A stretch of DNA of 20,647 nt from SCGC-AG-212-J23 sp036406675 (GTDB lineage Bacteria > Pseudomonadota > Gammaproteobacteria > Burkholderiales > SG8-39). Positions 13,781 to 20,647 of this stretch are shown here, piece after piece. A program made the position numbers and the translations under genes. Within the stretch, counting starts at the first letter, position 1. Every line of letters starts with the position of its first letter. Under the pieces are notes generated by a model that ran no database searches, had not been told where the DNA came from, and saw only the letters and a program-made list of their open reading frames with translations. The stretch lies in assembly GCA_036406675.1 (NCBI GenBank), contig DASXAO010000031.1, positions 1 to 20,647 on the forward strand. The letters run 5' to 3'.

Positions 13781-14241
13781 CGGTCAACGGCACGCAAGTG
13801 AGCCGGCGCGTCCCGGCGCGCCAGCACCTGGTCGATTTCCTGCGCGACGAGCTCGGCCTGACCGGGTCGCACGTCGGCTGCGAGCACGGCGTGTGCGGCG
13901 CGTGCACCGTGCGGGTCGACGGCGAGATCGTGCGCGGCTGCCTGATGCTCGCGGTCCAGGCGAACGGCTGCCGCGTGGAGACGATCGAAGGCCTCACCGA
14001 TTCCGGAGAACTGAAAGAATTGCAAGCTGCGTTCCATCGGCGCAACGCGCTGCAGTGCGGCTTCTGCACGCCCGGGATGCTGATGGCCGCGCAGGATCTT
14101 CTGAAAAACAATCCCAAAGCGGGCCGCGACGAAATCCGTCTGCATATCTCCGGAAACTACTGCCGCTGCACCGGGTACCAGGCCATTGTCGATGCGATAG
14201 AGGAAGCAATGCGAAGGGAGGTAATGGGTGGGCAAGGCTGA
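13753..14241 (+). CDS. Molybdenum hydroxylase 2Fe-2S subunit (CoxS-like)
   Basis: This 162-residue iron-sulfur subunit carries two [2Fe-2S] clusters. The N-terminal plant-type ferredoxin domain holds Cys43, Cys48, Cys51 and Cys63 (CEHGVCGAC ... RGC). The C-terminal helical domain holds Cys102, Cys105, Cys137 and Cys139 (CGFCTPGM ... NYCRCTGY), and Gln101 before CGFC is the residue that contacts the molybdopterin cofactor. All eight cluster ligands are present, so the subunit looks functional. It transfers electrons from the molybdenum centre of the large subunit to FAD in the medium subunit. The gene overlaps both neighbours (28 nt upstream, 14 nt downstream), so synthesis of the three subunits is coupled. 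Confidence 0.95.
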   Translation: MEHALDITLTVNGTQVSRRVPARQHLVDFLRDELGLTGSHVGCEHGVCGACTVRVDGEIVRGCLMLAVQANGCRVETIEGLTDSGELKELQAAFHRRNALQCGFCTPGMLMAAQDLLKNNPKAGRDEIRLHISGNYCRCTGYQAIVDAIEEAMRREVMGGQG

Positions 14242-16627
14242 GCTGCCTCTGCACGCGCCGGGAACGCAGCTCGACCGCGGATACATCGGCCAGAGCGTGC
14301 CGCGGCCGAACGCGCAGCGCCTGCTGCAGGGACGCGGCGCCTTCATCGACGACCTGCGCTTCCCTCGGCTTGCGCACGTCGCGTTTTTCAGGAGCCCCTA
14401 CGCGCATGCGCGCATCAAGAAACTGGATTTCAGCAAGGCTTCGGCTTCACCGGGGGTAATAGGAATTTTCGACGGCAGGGCCGTCGCCGAATACTGCACG
14501 CCCTGGGTGGCCGTGCTCGCCCACCTGAAGGGCATCAAGTCGCCGCCGCAGCACGCGATCGCCATCGAGCGCGCGTGCTGGCAGGGCGAGGCCTGCGCGG
14601 CGGTGGTGGCGGAGTCGCGCACGCAGGCCGAGGACGCGGTGGCGCTGATCGAAGCCGAGTGGGAAGAGCTGCCGGTGGTGGTGGATATGGAAGATGCTTT
14701 GAAAGGCACCACCATCATTCATGAGGAGCTGGGCGACAACATCTGTTTTCGGCGCGAGCTAGGCACCGAGGGCGCCGCCGCGGCCTTCGCCGAGGCCGAC
14801 GCCGTGGTGGAGGACACGTTCCACTTCGGCCGGCACACCGGCGTGTGCCTCGAGGGACGCGCGATCCTCGCCGACTACAACGCCGGCGAGCATTCGCTCA
14901 CGGTGTACCACGCCACCCAGGCGCCGCACATGATGCAGGACATCTTCTCGCGCCACCTCAACATTCCCGAGGCGAACGTGCGCGTGATCACGAAGGACGT
15001 GGGTGGCTCCTTCGGCATCAAGGTGCACGTCTATCCCGACGAGATGGCCACCGCGGCGCTCTCGGTGATGCTGCGCCGGCCGGTGAAGTTCGTCGCCGAC
15101 CGGCTGGAGTCGTTCCTGTCCGACATTCATTGCCGGGAGCATCGCGTCCACGTCCGGGTTGCTTGTACCAAGTCGGGAGAGATCCTCGCGTTCGACCTCG
15201 ACGATCTCACCGCCATCGGGCCCTATTCGGTGTATCCGCGCACCAGCGGCATCGAGGGGAACCAGGTCGTCAATCTGACCGGCGGCCCCTACAAGCACCG
15301 CGAGTACAGCGCGCGCCTGAACGTGGTGTTCACCAACAAGAACGTCACCTGCCAGTACCGCGCGGTCGGGCACCCGATCGCGGTGGCGCTCACCGAGGGC
15401 ATCGTCGACCTCGCCGCGCAGAAGCTCGGCATGGATCCGGCGGAATTCCGGCGCAAGAATCTCATCGCGGACGACGCGTATCCGTACACTTTCCCCTCGG
15501 GACTCAAGTTCGAGAAGCTCTCGCACCACCAGTGCCTCGACAAGCTGCTCGATGTCATGAGTTACGAGAGGCTGCGAAAAGAGCAACGACGACTTAGAGG
15601 GGAAGGCGTCTACCGGGGCATAGGGCTCGCGGCGATGATCGAGGTGACCAATCCCTCGCCTGCGTTCTACGGCGTGGGCGGGGCGCGCATCTCGGCGCAG
15701 GATGGCGCCACGCTGCGCCTGGAGCCCACCGGCATGGTCACCGTGATGTGCAGCGTCACGGAGCAGGGCCAGGGAACCGAGGCGATCTTCGCGCAGATCG
15801 CGGCAAGTGCTGTTGGGGTTTCCATCGAAAAAATAAAAGTCATTACAGGCGATACGGGCGTGACGCCCTACGGCGGCGGCACGTGGGCCTCGCGCGGCGC
15901 CGGCATCGGCGGGGAGGCGGTGCTGCAGGCGGGCCGCGCGCTGCGTGCCAACATCCTGGAGGTCGCCGCTGCGATCCTGAAGCTGGATCGCCAGGAGCTG
16001 GACGTTCACGGCAACTACGTCGTCAACCGCCTCACCGGCGAACAAAAATTTCCATTGTCGGAGCTCGGGCGCGTGGCCTATTTCCGCCCGGACACGCTGC
16101 CGCCGGAGTTCCAGTCCGAGCTCACGGTCACGCGCCACTACACGCCGCGCCAGTACGGCTTCACGTTCACCAACGGCATCCAGGCTTCGCTGGTCGAGGT
16201 CGACCGCGACACCGGCTTCGTCAAGCTGCTGGGCCACTGGTGCGTCGAGGACTCCGGCACGGTGATCAATCCGCTGCTCGTCGACGAGCAGCTGCGCGGC
16301 GGCATCGTGCAGGGAATCGGCGCGGCCCTCTACGAGGAGTGCCTGTACGGCCCGGACGGACAGCTCCTGAACGGCAACATGGCCGACTACCTCGTACCGA
16401 TGGCGGTCGAAATGCCGGATATCGTCTGCGCCCACGTCGAGACCCCGACGCGCCAGTCGCAGCTGGGCGCGAAGGGCGTGGGCGAGGCCGGTACCGCCGG
16501 CGCCCCGGCGGCCGTGATGAACGCCATCAACGACGCGCTCGCTCCGCTGGGGGCCCGTGTCACACGTATGCCATTCACGCCAGAGAGAATTCTGGATGGG
16601 ATTGCGCGGGCACGGTCGCACGCTTAA
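14228..16627 (+). CDS. Molybdenum hydroxylase large, molybdopterin-binding subunit (xanthine dehydrogenase family; not CO dehydrogenase)
   Basis: This 799-residue catalytic subunit binds molybdopterin-cytosine dinucleotide by family analogy. Motifs seen are GRGAFIDDL near the N-terminus, GGSFGIK (259-265), EQGQGTEAIFAQIA, and the catalytic glutamate Glu753 in GVGEAGT. At the active-site loop, where true CO dehydrogenase has AYxCSFR and the related form II group has AYRGAGR, this protein has QYRAVGH (376-382), so it is not a CO dehydrogenase. It probably hydroxylates an aldehyde, N-heterocycle or aromatic compound; the substrate is unknown. The GTG start has GGGAGGT 6 nt upstream. The adjacent divergent Bug gene suggests that the substrate or product is a small carboxylate (inference). 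No cofactor maturation genes (XdhC/CoxI, CoxD/E) are in the window. Confidence 0.94.
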   Translation: MGKAELPLHAPGTQLDRGYIGQSVPRPNAQRLLQGRGAFIDDLRFPRLAHVAFFRSPYAHARIKKLDFSKASASPGVIGIFDGRAVAEYCTPWVAVLAHLKGIKSPPQHAIAIERACWQGEACAAVVAESRTQAEDAVALIEAEWEELPVVVDMEDALKGTTIIHEELGDNICFRRELGTEGAAAAFAEADAVVEDTFHFGRHTGVCLEGRAILADYNAGEHSLTVYHATQAPHMMQDIFSRHLNIPEANVRVITKDVGGSFGIKVHVYPDEMATAALSVMLRRPVKFVADRLESFLSDIHCREHRVHVRVACTKSGEILAFDLDDLTAIGPYSVYPRTSGIEGNQVVNLTGGPYKHREYSARLNVVFTNKNVTCQYRAVGHPIAVALTEGIVDLAAQKLGMDPAEFRRKNLIADDAYPYTFPSGLKFEKLSHHQCLDKLLDVMSYERLRKEQRRLRGEGVYRGIGLAAMIEVTNPSPAFYGVGGARISAQDGATLRLEPTGMVTVMCSVTEQGQGTEAIFAQIAASAVGVSIEKIKVITGDTGVTPYGGGTWASRGAGIGGEAVLQAGRALRANILEVAAAILKLDRQELDVHGNYVVNRLTGEQKFPLSELGRVAYFRPDTLPPEFQSELTVTRHYTPRQYGFTFTNGIQASLVEVDRDTGFVKLLGHWCVEDSGTVINPLLVDEQLRGGIVQGIGAALYEECLYGPDGQLLNGNMADYLVPMAVEMPDIVCAHVETPTRQSQLGAKGVGEAGTAGAPAAVMNAINDALAPLGARVTRMPFTPERILDGIARARSHA

Positions 16628-16638
16628 GCTTCTGATCT

Positions 16639-17595
16639 GTGGGACGAAAGAACAAAGTACTGGGGTGGGCGCTGGCGGCCGCTGCGGCGGGCGGCCTGTG
16701 GTTCTTTGCGGACAAGCCCGCACCCCCGCCGAACGAATCTCAGCCCGTCGCGACGGCGCCGAAGAACGAGCCCCATAGCGGCGATGGAGCGCTGACGCTA
16801 CCGCCCCGCGCCGGCCTCTCCGGGTTGCGCGGCGAGCTGTTCGGATCGCCCCCGCCGCCCGTGCACCGGGCGCCGAAGCCCAAGGCGCCCATCGAGGCCG
16901 CGCCGCCGCCGCCGGCCCCGGTCGCCCCGCCGATGCCGTATCGCGTCGCAGGGCAGGTGGTGCACGACGGTCCGCCGCGCGTGGTCCTTGCCCGCGAGGA
17001 CCGCGTGTACTTCGTGCGCGAAGGCGACGTGCTCGAAGGCGGCTACCGGGTCGAATCCATCAAGTCCGACGCCGTCACGCTGGTCTACACGCCGCTCGAC
17101 GAGCGACAGACGCTTGCCGTCGCCTCGGCGCTCCGGGTTCCGGTGGTGCCGCCCACGGTTACCGCCGGCCGCGGCGCGAAGCAGGTTGCCGGGGGCGAGG
17201 GCCGGCCGGCGCAGCTGCGCTGGGAGGGCCCGGCGCGCGTCACGGCGGGAAGCGAGTTCGAGGTCGCGCTCAAGATCACCGCCGACAAGCTGGTGCGCGG
17301 CTCGCCGCTTCAGCTCTCGTACGACGCCAAGCTCTTGGAGCCGGTCGCGGTGCGCGCCGGCGAATTTTTCGCCGAAGGCAGCTTCACCTACCGCGTGAAC
17401 CCGAGCGGTTCGATCACCGTAGGCGCGTTCGGCAAGGGCAATGTGCCCGACGACGCGGAGTTCGTCGTGGTGACCTTCAAGCCGATCCGCGCCGGCGCGG
17501 CCGAGCTCAAGCTCTCATCCCTGGTGCTGCAGGGCGCGGGCGGGGCGGTCGTGCACGAGCCGATCGCGGCCTTCCGGACCTCCATCACCCAGTAG
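16639..17595 (+). CDS. Membrane-anchored protein with PilP/GspC-like and cohesin-like domains
   Basis: This 318-residue protein has an N-terminal membrane anchor (about 7-23), a Pro/Ala-rich linker (27-99), a small domain (about 101-167) resembling the PilP/GspC homology region (YRVAGQVV, VYFVREGDVLEGGYRV, VTLVYTPLDERQTLAV), and a C-terminal cohesin-like beta-sandwich (about 192-317; RVTAGSEFEVALKI, LQLSYDAKLLEPV, VTFKPIRAGAAELKL). Both parts occur in type II secretion and type IV pilus or Msh-like systems of betaproteobacteria, so a periplasmic secretion or pilus role is likely, but no other such gene is in the window. It starts with GTG 11 bp after the large hydroxylase subunit, with a weak ribosome-binding site, so it could be co-transcribed by chance of position. 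Domain calls are by pattern, not by search. Confidence 0.72.
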   Translation: MGRKNKVLGWALAAAAAGGLWFFADKPAPPPNESQPVATAPKNEPHSGDGALTLPPRAGLSGLRGELFGSPPPPVHRAPKPKAPIEAAPPPPAPVAPPMPYRVAGQVVHDGPPRVVLAREDRVYFVREGDVLEGGYRVESIKSDAVTLVYTPLDERQTLAVASALRVPVVPPTVTAGRGAKQVAGGEGRPAQLRWEGPARVTAGSEFEVALKITADKLVRGSPLQLSYDAKLLEPVAVRAGEFFAEGSFTYRVNPSGSITVGAFGKGNVPDDAEFVVVTFKPIRAGAAELKLSSLVLQGAGGAVVHEPIAAFRTSITQ

Positions 17596-18501
17596 CCCGG
17601 CCTGCTCGGCGATGCGGCCGAGATAGCTCTTCAGGAACGCGCCGAATTCCTCCGCCGCCGCCGAGAGCTTGTGCGCGCGGTTCACCACCCAGAAGAGGTC
17701 GCTCCACACCACCGGGTCGACGATCGCGTGCATGCTGATCCTGCGCTTCGCGCACGCCGGCAGCGCGGAGGCGGGCGTCACGGCGGCGCCGGCGCCGGCC
17801 TCGACCATCGCGATCTGGGTCTCGAGGAAGTTGCACACCAGCTCGGGCGGCGCCGTGCGGCCGACGCGCGCCAGCTGCTCGTCGGCCAGGCGCTGGATCG
17901 GATAGCCGCTCGGCAGGCCGATCAGCCGCTGGGACGCGACGTCGCTCCAGCGCACGACCGCGGGCAGGTCGCGCGCCGCGTCCTCCGGGCAGGCGAGCAG
18001 CAGCGCGAAGCGCGCGAGCGGCTGCTTGGCGAGGCCGGGCGATTCCTGCAGCGAAGCGCTCAGCGCGACGTCGACCTTGCCCGTCTGCACCATCTCCATG
18101 AGGCGCGCGCCCTCGGCGTCGATCAGCTGGATGTGAAGCTTCGGATGCAGCGCGGCGAACGCGCTGATCGCCTGCGGCAGGAGCTCGGCCGCGGGAAACG
18201 GCGGCGCGCCGATCGCGAGGCATTCGCCCGCGGCGGCGGCCGTGCGGGAGAGGTGCAGCGCCGCGGTTTCCAGGTCGCGGAGGCTGCGCTCGGCCACCGG
18301 CAGGAATTTGGACCCGGGCTCGGTCAGCGTCACCTTGCGCGTGGTGCGCTCGAACAGGCGAAAGCCGAGCTGCGTTTCGAGCTCGCGCACCAGCACGCTC
18401 ATTCCCGACTGCGTGATGAAGAGCTCCTCGGCAGCACGGGAAAAGCTCTGGTGGCGCGAGGTGAGCACGAAGGCCTTCAACTGTCGCGTGGTGATATTCA
18501 T
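17515..18501 (-). CDS. LysR-family transcriptional regulator
   Basis: This 328-residue regulator has an N-terminal winged helix-turn-helix (about 1-60; RQLKAFVLTSRHQSFSRAAEEL, then ITQSGMSVLVRELE and LFERTTRKVTLTEPG) and a LysR substrate-binding domain (about 88-300). Two-step co-inducer binding is expected by family; the ligand is unknown. It diverges from the tandem amidohydrolase genes across about 320 bp and probably regulates them. A T-N11-A dyad overlaps its start codon, suggesting autoregulation. The last 27 residues (81 nt) are antisense to the end of the cohesin-like gene and are Gly/Arg/Asp-rich, unlike LysR sequence; the fold itself ends near LGRIAEQAG, so the tail is an add-on from stop codon loss or drift. 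Confidence 0.93.
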   Translation of the reverse strand: MNITTRQLKAFVLTSRHQSFSRAAEELFITQSGMSVLVRELETQLGFRLFERTTRKVTLTEPGSKFLPVAERSLRDLETAALHLSRTAAAAGECLAIGAPPFPAAELLPQAISAFAALHPKLHIQLIDAEGARLMEMVQTGKVDVALSASLQESPGLAKQPLARFALLLACPEDAARDLPAVVRWSDVASQRLIGLPSGYPIQRLADEQLARVGRTAPPELVCNFLETQIAMVEAGAGAAVTPASALPACAKRRISMHAIVDPVVWSDLFWVVNRAHKLSAAAEEFGAFLKSYLGRIAEQAGLLGDGGPEGRDRLVHDRPARALQHQG

Positions 18502-18518
18502 TCCAAACGCTGATGAAT
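18496..18518. promoter_or_regulatory. Candidate LysR-type operator (T-N11-A dyad) over the regulator's start codon
   Basis: ATTCAT (18496-18501) and ATGAAT (18513-18518) are perfect inverted 6-mers 11 bp apart, matching the T-N11-A form of LysR-type boxes. The left arm contains the regulator's start codon, as expected for negative autoregulation. A second dyad, AATCG-N5-CGATT (18516-18530), overlaps its right edge. The sequence is seen; binding by this regulator is inferred. Confidence 0.5.
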
Positions 18519-18822
18519 CGATGAGCGATTGCTGTTGGTGTTCGCCGGATGGCGTGTTAAATCAGATCGTACCGAAAGCGTCGCCGCATGACGACCGCTT
18601 TCACATGACAACGTCCTTAAGACGAAGGGAAGGAGATGCATCCCACAGTGGTCGGGCGCGCGCTTGCGCGACGCAGCAATCCCACGCCCAGATCACTTGC
18701 GAAGCGCTACTAGGGTTCGCCCTAGACCGGCTGTAATTTCTACCCAGGATTCGGCAAGCCTCTGACCGCCCAGCGTTTCGCCCTCGGAAATTCGCAGCAA
18801 GCGACAGCAAAGGGAGAACCGC
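18502..18822. other. 321-bp divergent intergenic region between the LysR and amidohydrolase genes
   Basis: No protein-coding gene is supported here. It holds the LysR-type dyads near 18496-18530, a perfect TTCG-loop hairpin at 18710-18725, and the ribosome-binding site GGGAGA 7 nt before the amidohydrolase ATG. The sequence is less GC-rich than the genes around it. I looked for -35/-10 pairs ahead of the amidohydrolase gene and found none that are convincing. Confidence 0.7.
18710..18725 (+). promoter_or_regulatory. 16-bp perfect hairpin CTAGGG-TTCG-CCCTAG in the amidohydrolase upstream region
   Basis: The arms are exact reverse complements of 6 bp around a TTCG loop, which as RNA is an extra-stable UUCG tetraloop. 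It lies about 100 bp upstream of the amidohydrolase start and lacks a following T-run, so it is not a standard terminator. The two CTAG tetramers are notable because CTAG is generally rare in proteobacterial DNA. It may be a protein operator (a palindromic site) or an mRNA leader structure. Confidence 0.5.
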
Positions 18823-20457
18823 ATGACTGAAGACGAAAAGAGCAGGCGCCTTTCGCGCCGCAGATTCATCCAGGGCGCCGCCGCCGCGGCGGCCGTGCCG
18901 CTGACGCTCCGCGCTCACGGGCGCGACGACGACGATGACCGCGAGCGCGATCGTGACGACGAGCGCGGCCATGCCGCATGCGGCGCCGCGCCGGACGTAA
19001 ACCTGGTCAACGGCCGCTTCCTGACGATGGACGCGCGTAACCGCGTGGCGTCGTCGATCGCGATCCGCGACGGCCGCATCGCGCGCGTCGGCCACCCGAC
19101 CGATCTCGGCCCCTGCGGGCGGACGATCAATCTGAAAGGCGCGAGCGTCATCCCGGGCCTAATCGACTCGCACGTGCATTACATCCGCTGCGGCATCAAC
19201 CCGGGGCACGAGGTGCGCATCATCGAGACAGCGACATCGATCGGCGAAATCCAGGCGATGATCTCGGCGCGCATCCGTCAGCTTGCCGTGCCCCAGGGCG
19301 ACTTCATCACCTGCGTCGGCGGCTGGAACGTCAACGGGCTCGCCGAGAAGCGCCTGCCGACGCTCGCTGAGCTCGATCAGGCAGCGCCGCAGCACGGCGT
19401 GTATCTCTCGACCACCGGCGCCGGCGGCGCCGTGACGAACAGCGTCGGGCGCGCCTTCTTCGTCTCCCGCGGGATCGCGGTGAACGCGGATGGCACGCTC
19501 TCTTCGGGACCGGCATTCGCCGCGCTGCAGGCGGCCCAGACCGACGCCTCGAAGCTGCAAGGCACCGCCGAGGCGATGGATTTCGCTGCGAGCCTCGGCA
19601 TGACGATGTTCCAGGACCACGGCGGCCTGAGCGGTCTGCAGCCCTATTCGTACGCTCTCACGCTATGGCGGCGCGGCGAGCTGAAAGTCCGAGTGCGGCC
19701 GTGGTTCTGGAGCGGCGACGACACCGGCGTGGGCGTCGCCGAGACGCGCATCCTCAACGACTTCAACCGGGTCGGCGACGACGTGTGGCGCCAGCTCGGC
19801 ATCGGCGAGCGCATCAATACCAGCACCACCAACCCGTTGAATGCCGACGCCTGGAAGTTCGCCGCGCAGCAGGGCTGGATGGTGACCCAGCATTCGTCCA
19901 CGGCAGCCGAGATCGCGTTCCACATCTCGGCCTACCAGGCGGCCGCGGAGCTGGGCCCGATCGGCGCGCTGCGTTGGTCGCTCTGCCACGTGAACGCAAT
20001 AAGCGACGCGCAGATCGCCGCCGTCAAGGCGCTCGGCATCGGGCTCAACATCCAGGGCACGTCCTATACGAGCAACCCGGGCGCGGCGCCCTCGGGTCCG
20101 CCGTTCCGCAAGCTGCTCGACGCCGGCATCCCGTGCGGCGGCGGCTCCGATGCGACCAACGTCGCGGCCTTCAACCCCTGGCTGATGATGTCCTTCATGA
20201 CCACGGCGAAGAACAACGCCGGTCTCGTCGTCAACGGCGACCAGACGATCACGCGGCTCGAGGCGCTTCGCATGTACACGCTCGGCAGCGCCTACCTGTC
20301 GTTTGACGACGCGAAGCTCGGCTCGATCGAGGAAGGCAAGCTCGCCGACCTCGCGGTGCTGAGCGACGACCCGCTCGGCGTCTCCGAAGCGAATTTCAAG
20401 CGCCTGCGCTCGACTCTCACGCTGCAGGCAGGTCGAATCGTTCACGAAACCGTATGA
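18823..20457 (+). CDS. Tat-exported amidohydrolase, YtcJ-like (Amidohydro_3)
   Basis: This 544-residue metal-dependent hydrolase carries a twin-arginine signal: SRRRFIQ at 11-17 followed by an Ala-rich hydrophobic stretch, so it is exported folded to the periplasm. A charged linker (34-50, mostly Asp, Arg and Glu, with His50) precedes the enzyme. The amidohydrolase core shows the start strand NLVNGRFLTMD, the metal-binding HxH (His117, His119) in GLIDSHVHY, likely metal or active-site residues His357 and His389, and Asp443 in GGGSDATN. The C-terminal strand GSIEEGKLADLAVLSDDPL is standard. YtcJ-like enzymes cleave amide or related bonds; the substrate is unknown. GGGAGA lies 6-7 nt before the ATG. 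A paralogous gene starts 10 bp downstream, and a divergent LysR gene probably controls the pair. Confidence 0.92.
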   Translation: MTEDEKSRRLSRRRFIQGAAAAAAVPLTLRAHGRDDDDDRERDRDDERGHAACGAAPDVNLVNGRFLTMDARNRVASSIAIRDGRIARVGHPTDLGPCGRTINLKGASVIPGLIDSHVHYIRCGINPGHEVRIIETATSIGEIQAMISARIRQLAVPQGDFITCVGGWNVNGLAEKRLPTLAELDQAAPQHGVYLSTTGAGGAVTNSVGRAFFVSRGIAVNADGTLSSGPAFAALQAAQTDASKLQGTAEAMDFAASLGMTMFQDHGGLSGLQPYSYALTLWRRGELKVRVRPWFWSGDDTGVGVAETRILNDFNRVGDDVWRQLGIGERINTSTTNPLNADAWKFAAQQGWMVTQHSSTAAEIAFHISAYQAAAELGPIGALRWSLCHVNAISDAQIAAVKALGIGLNIQGTSYTSNPGAAPSGPPFRKLLDAGIPCGGGSDATNVAAFNPWLMMSFMTTAKNNAGLVVNGDQTITRLEALRMYTLGSAYLSFDDAKLGSIEEGKLADLAVLSDDPLGVSEANFKRLRSTLTLQAGRIVHETV

Positions 20458-20467
20458 GGAGCCAGAC

Positions 20468-20647
20468 ATGTCGAAGAAGGACGAGGAGCTGAAACGCCGC
20501 CGCTTCACGCGGCGCCAATTTATCCAGACCGCGGCAGCAGCAGCGGGCGCAGGCGTCATCGGCCGCGCCGGCGCGCACGACGACGACGACCGCGACCACG
20601 ATCATGGCAAGGGCCACGACGAGCCGCACAGCGAAGCCGACCTGATC
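20468..20647 (+). CDS. Second Tat-exported protein, probable amidohydrolase paralogue (3' partial)
   Basis: Only the first 60 residues are in the window; the frame is open to the end. A twin-arginine motif (TRRQFIQ, residues 14-20) and an Ala/Gly-rich hydrophobic stretch are followed by an acidic, His-rich linker (about 37-56: AHDDDDRDHDHGKGHDEPH) and then SEADLI, which matches the position where the previous protein begins its amidohydrolase domain. The resemblance to the upstream gene in signal, linker and entry into the domain indicates a tandem paralogue. GAGGAG lies 6 nt before the ATG, and the gap to the upstream stop is 10 bp, so they are one operon. The hydrolase assignment is inferred from this parallel because the catalytic region is outside the window. 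Confidence 0.8.
   Translation, partial: MSKKDEELKRRRFTRRQFIQTAAAAAGAGVIGRAGAHDDDDRDHDHGKGHDEPHSEADLI

Noticed and set aside
14228..16627. Annotation of the large subunit as aerobic carbon monoxide dehydrogenase
   Set aside because: The diagnostic AYxCSFR loop is absent; the loop reads QYRAVGH.
18698..18745. Sigma-70 promoter for the amidohydrolase (TTGCGA or TAATTT boxes)
   Set aside because: No pair with acceptable boxes and 16-18 bp spacing could be made.

Overview
The window is very GC-rich (clearly above 65% by eye) and almost fully coding. It looks like a Betaproteobacterium, probably Burkholderiales or a relative. The reasons are two periplasmic binding proteins of the Bug/TctC type, a coxMSL-ordered molybdenum hydroxylase, a YadG/YadH-like ABC pair, an mrcB-type class A PBP with a TPR lipoprotein, and short palindromic repeats of the kind scattered through beta- and gammaproteobacterial chromosomes. 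No phage, insertion sequence, CRISPR array, rRNA or tRNA was seen, so this looks like ordinary chromosome with accessory metabolism.

Layout. Bases 1-1341 (+) hold the 3' part of an ABC ATPase and its YadH-like permease. A perfect 28-bp inverted repeat (1339-1414) follows and contains the stop codons of both convergent neighbours. Next come a hybrid sensor kinase (1412-3553, -) and a small orphan ORF (3748-3933, +). From 11316 down to 3937 all eight genes run on the minus strand: an atypical SDR, an unknown protein, a small HTH protein, a SleB-type wall hydrolase, mrcB, an LpoP-like TPR lipoprotein, a protein with three tandem RidA domains, and a Bug protein. A papain-like (AvrRpt2/C70-type) peptidase lies at 11405-11914 (+) and faces a second Bug gene (11947-12918, -). 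That Bug gene diverges across only 52 bp from the FAD, 2Fe-2S and molybdopterin subunits of a xanthine-dehydrogenase-family enzyme (12971-16627, +). After these come a PilP-like/cohesin-like protein, a convergent overlapping LysR regulator, and two tandem Tat-exported amidohydrolases, the second cut by the window end.

How the genes may work together. The hydrolase, mrcB and TPR lipoprotein form a peptidoglycan module: a lytic enzyme, a synthase, and the synthase's probable outer-membrane activator, with mrcB and the lipoprotein overlapping by 4 nt. The two Bug genes sit next to enzymes (triple RidA; molybdenum hydroxylase) and probably serve small-carboxylate uptake or sensing for them; no TctA/TctB membrane subunits are present. 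The LysR gene diverges from the amidohydrolase pair and probably controls it.

No single gene set is convincing as a wholly new system. The most unusual items are the triple RidA protein lacking the canonical arginine, the SDR lacking the Tyr/Lys catalytic pair, the tandem Tat amidohydrolases with acidic/His-rich linkers, the PilP-like plus cohesin-like fusion, and the palindrome that carries both stop codons. All functions are read from sequence motifs; no database search was possible.
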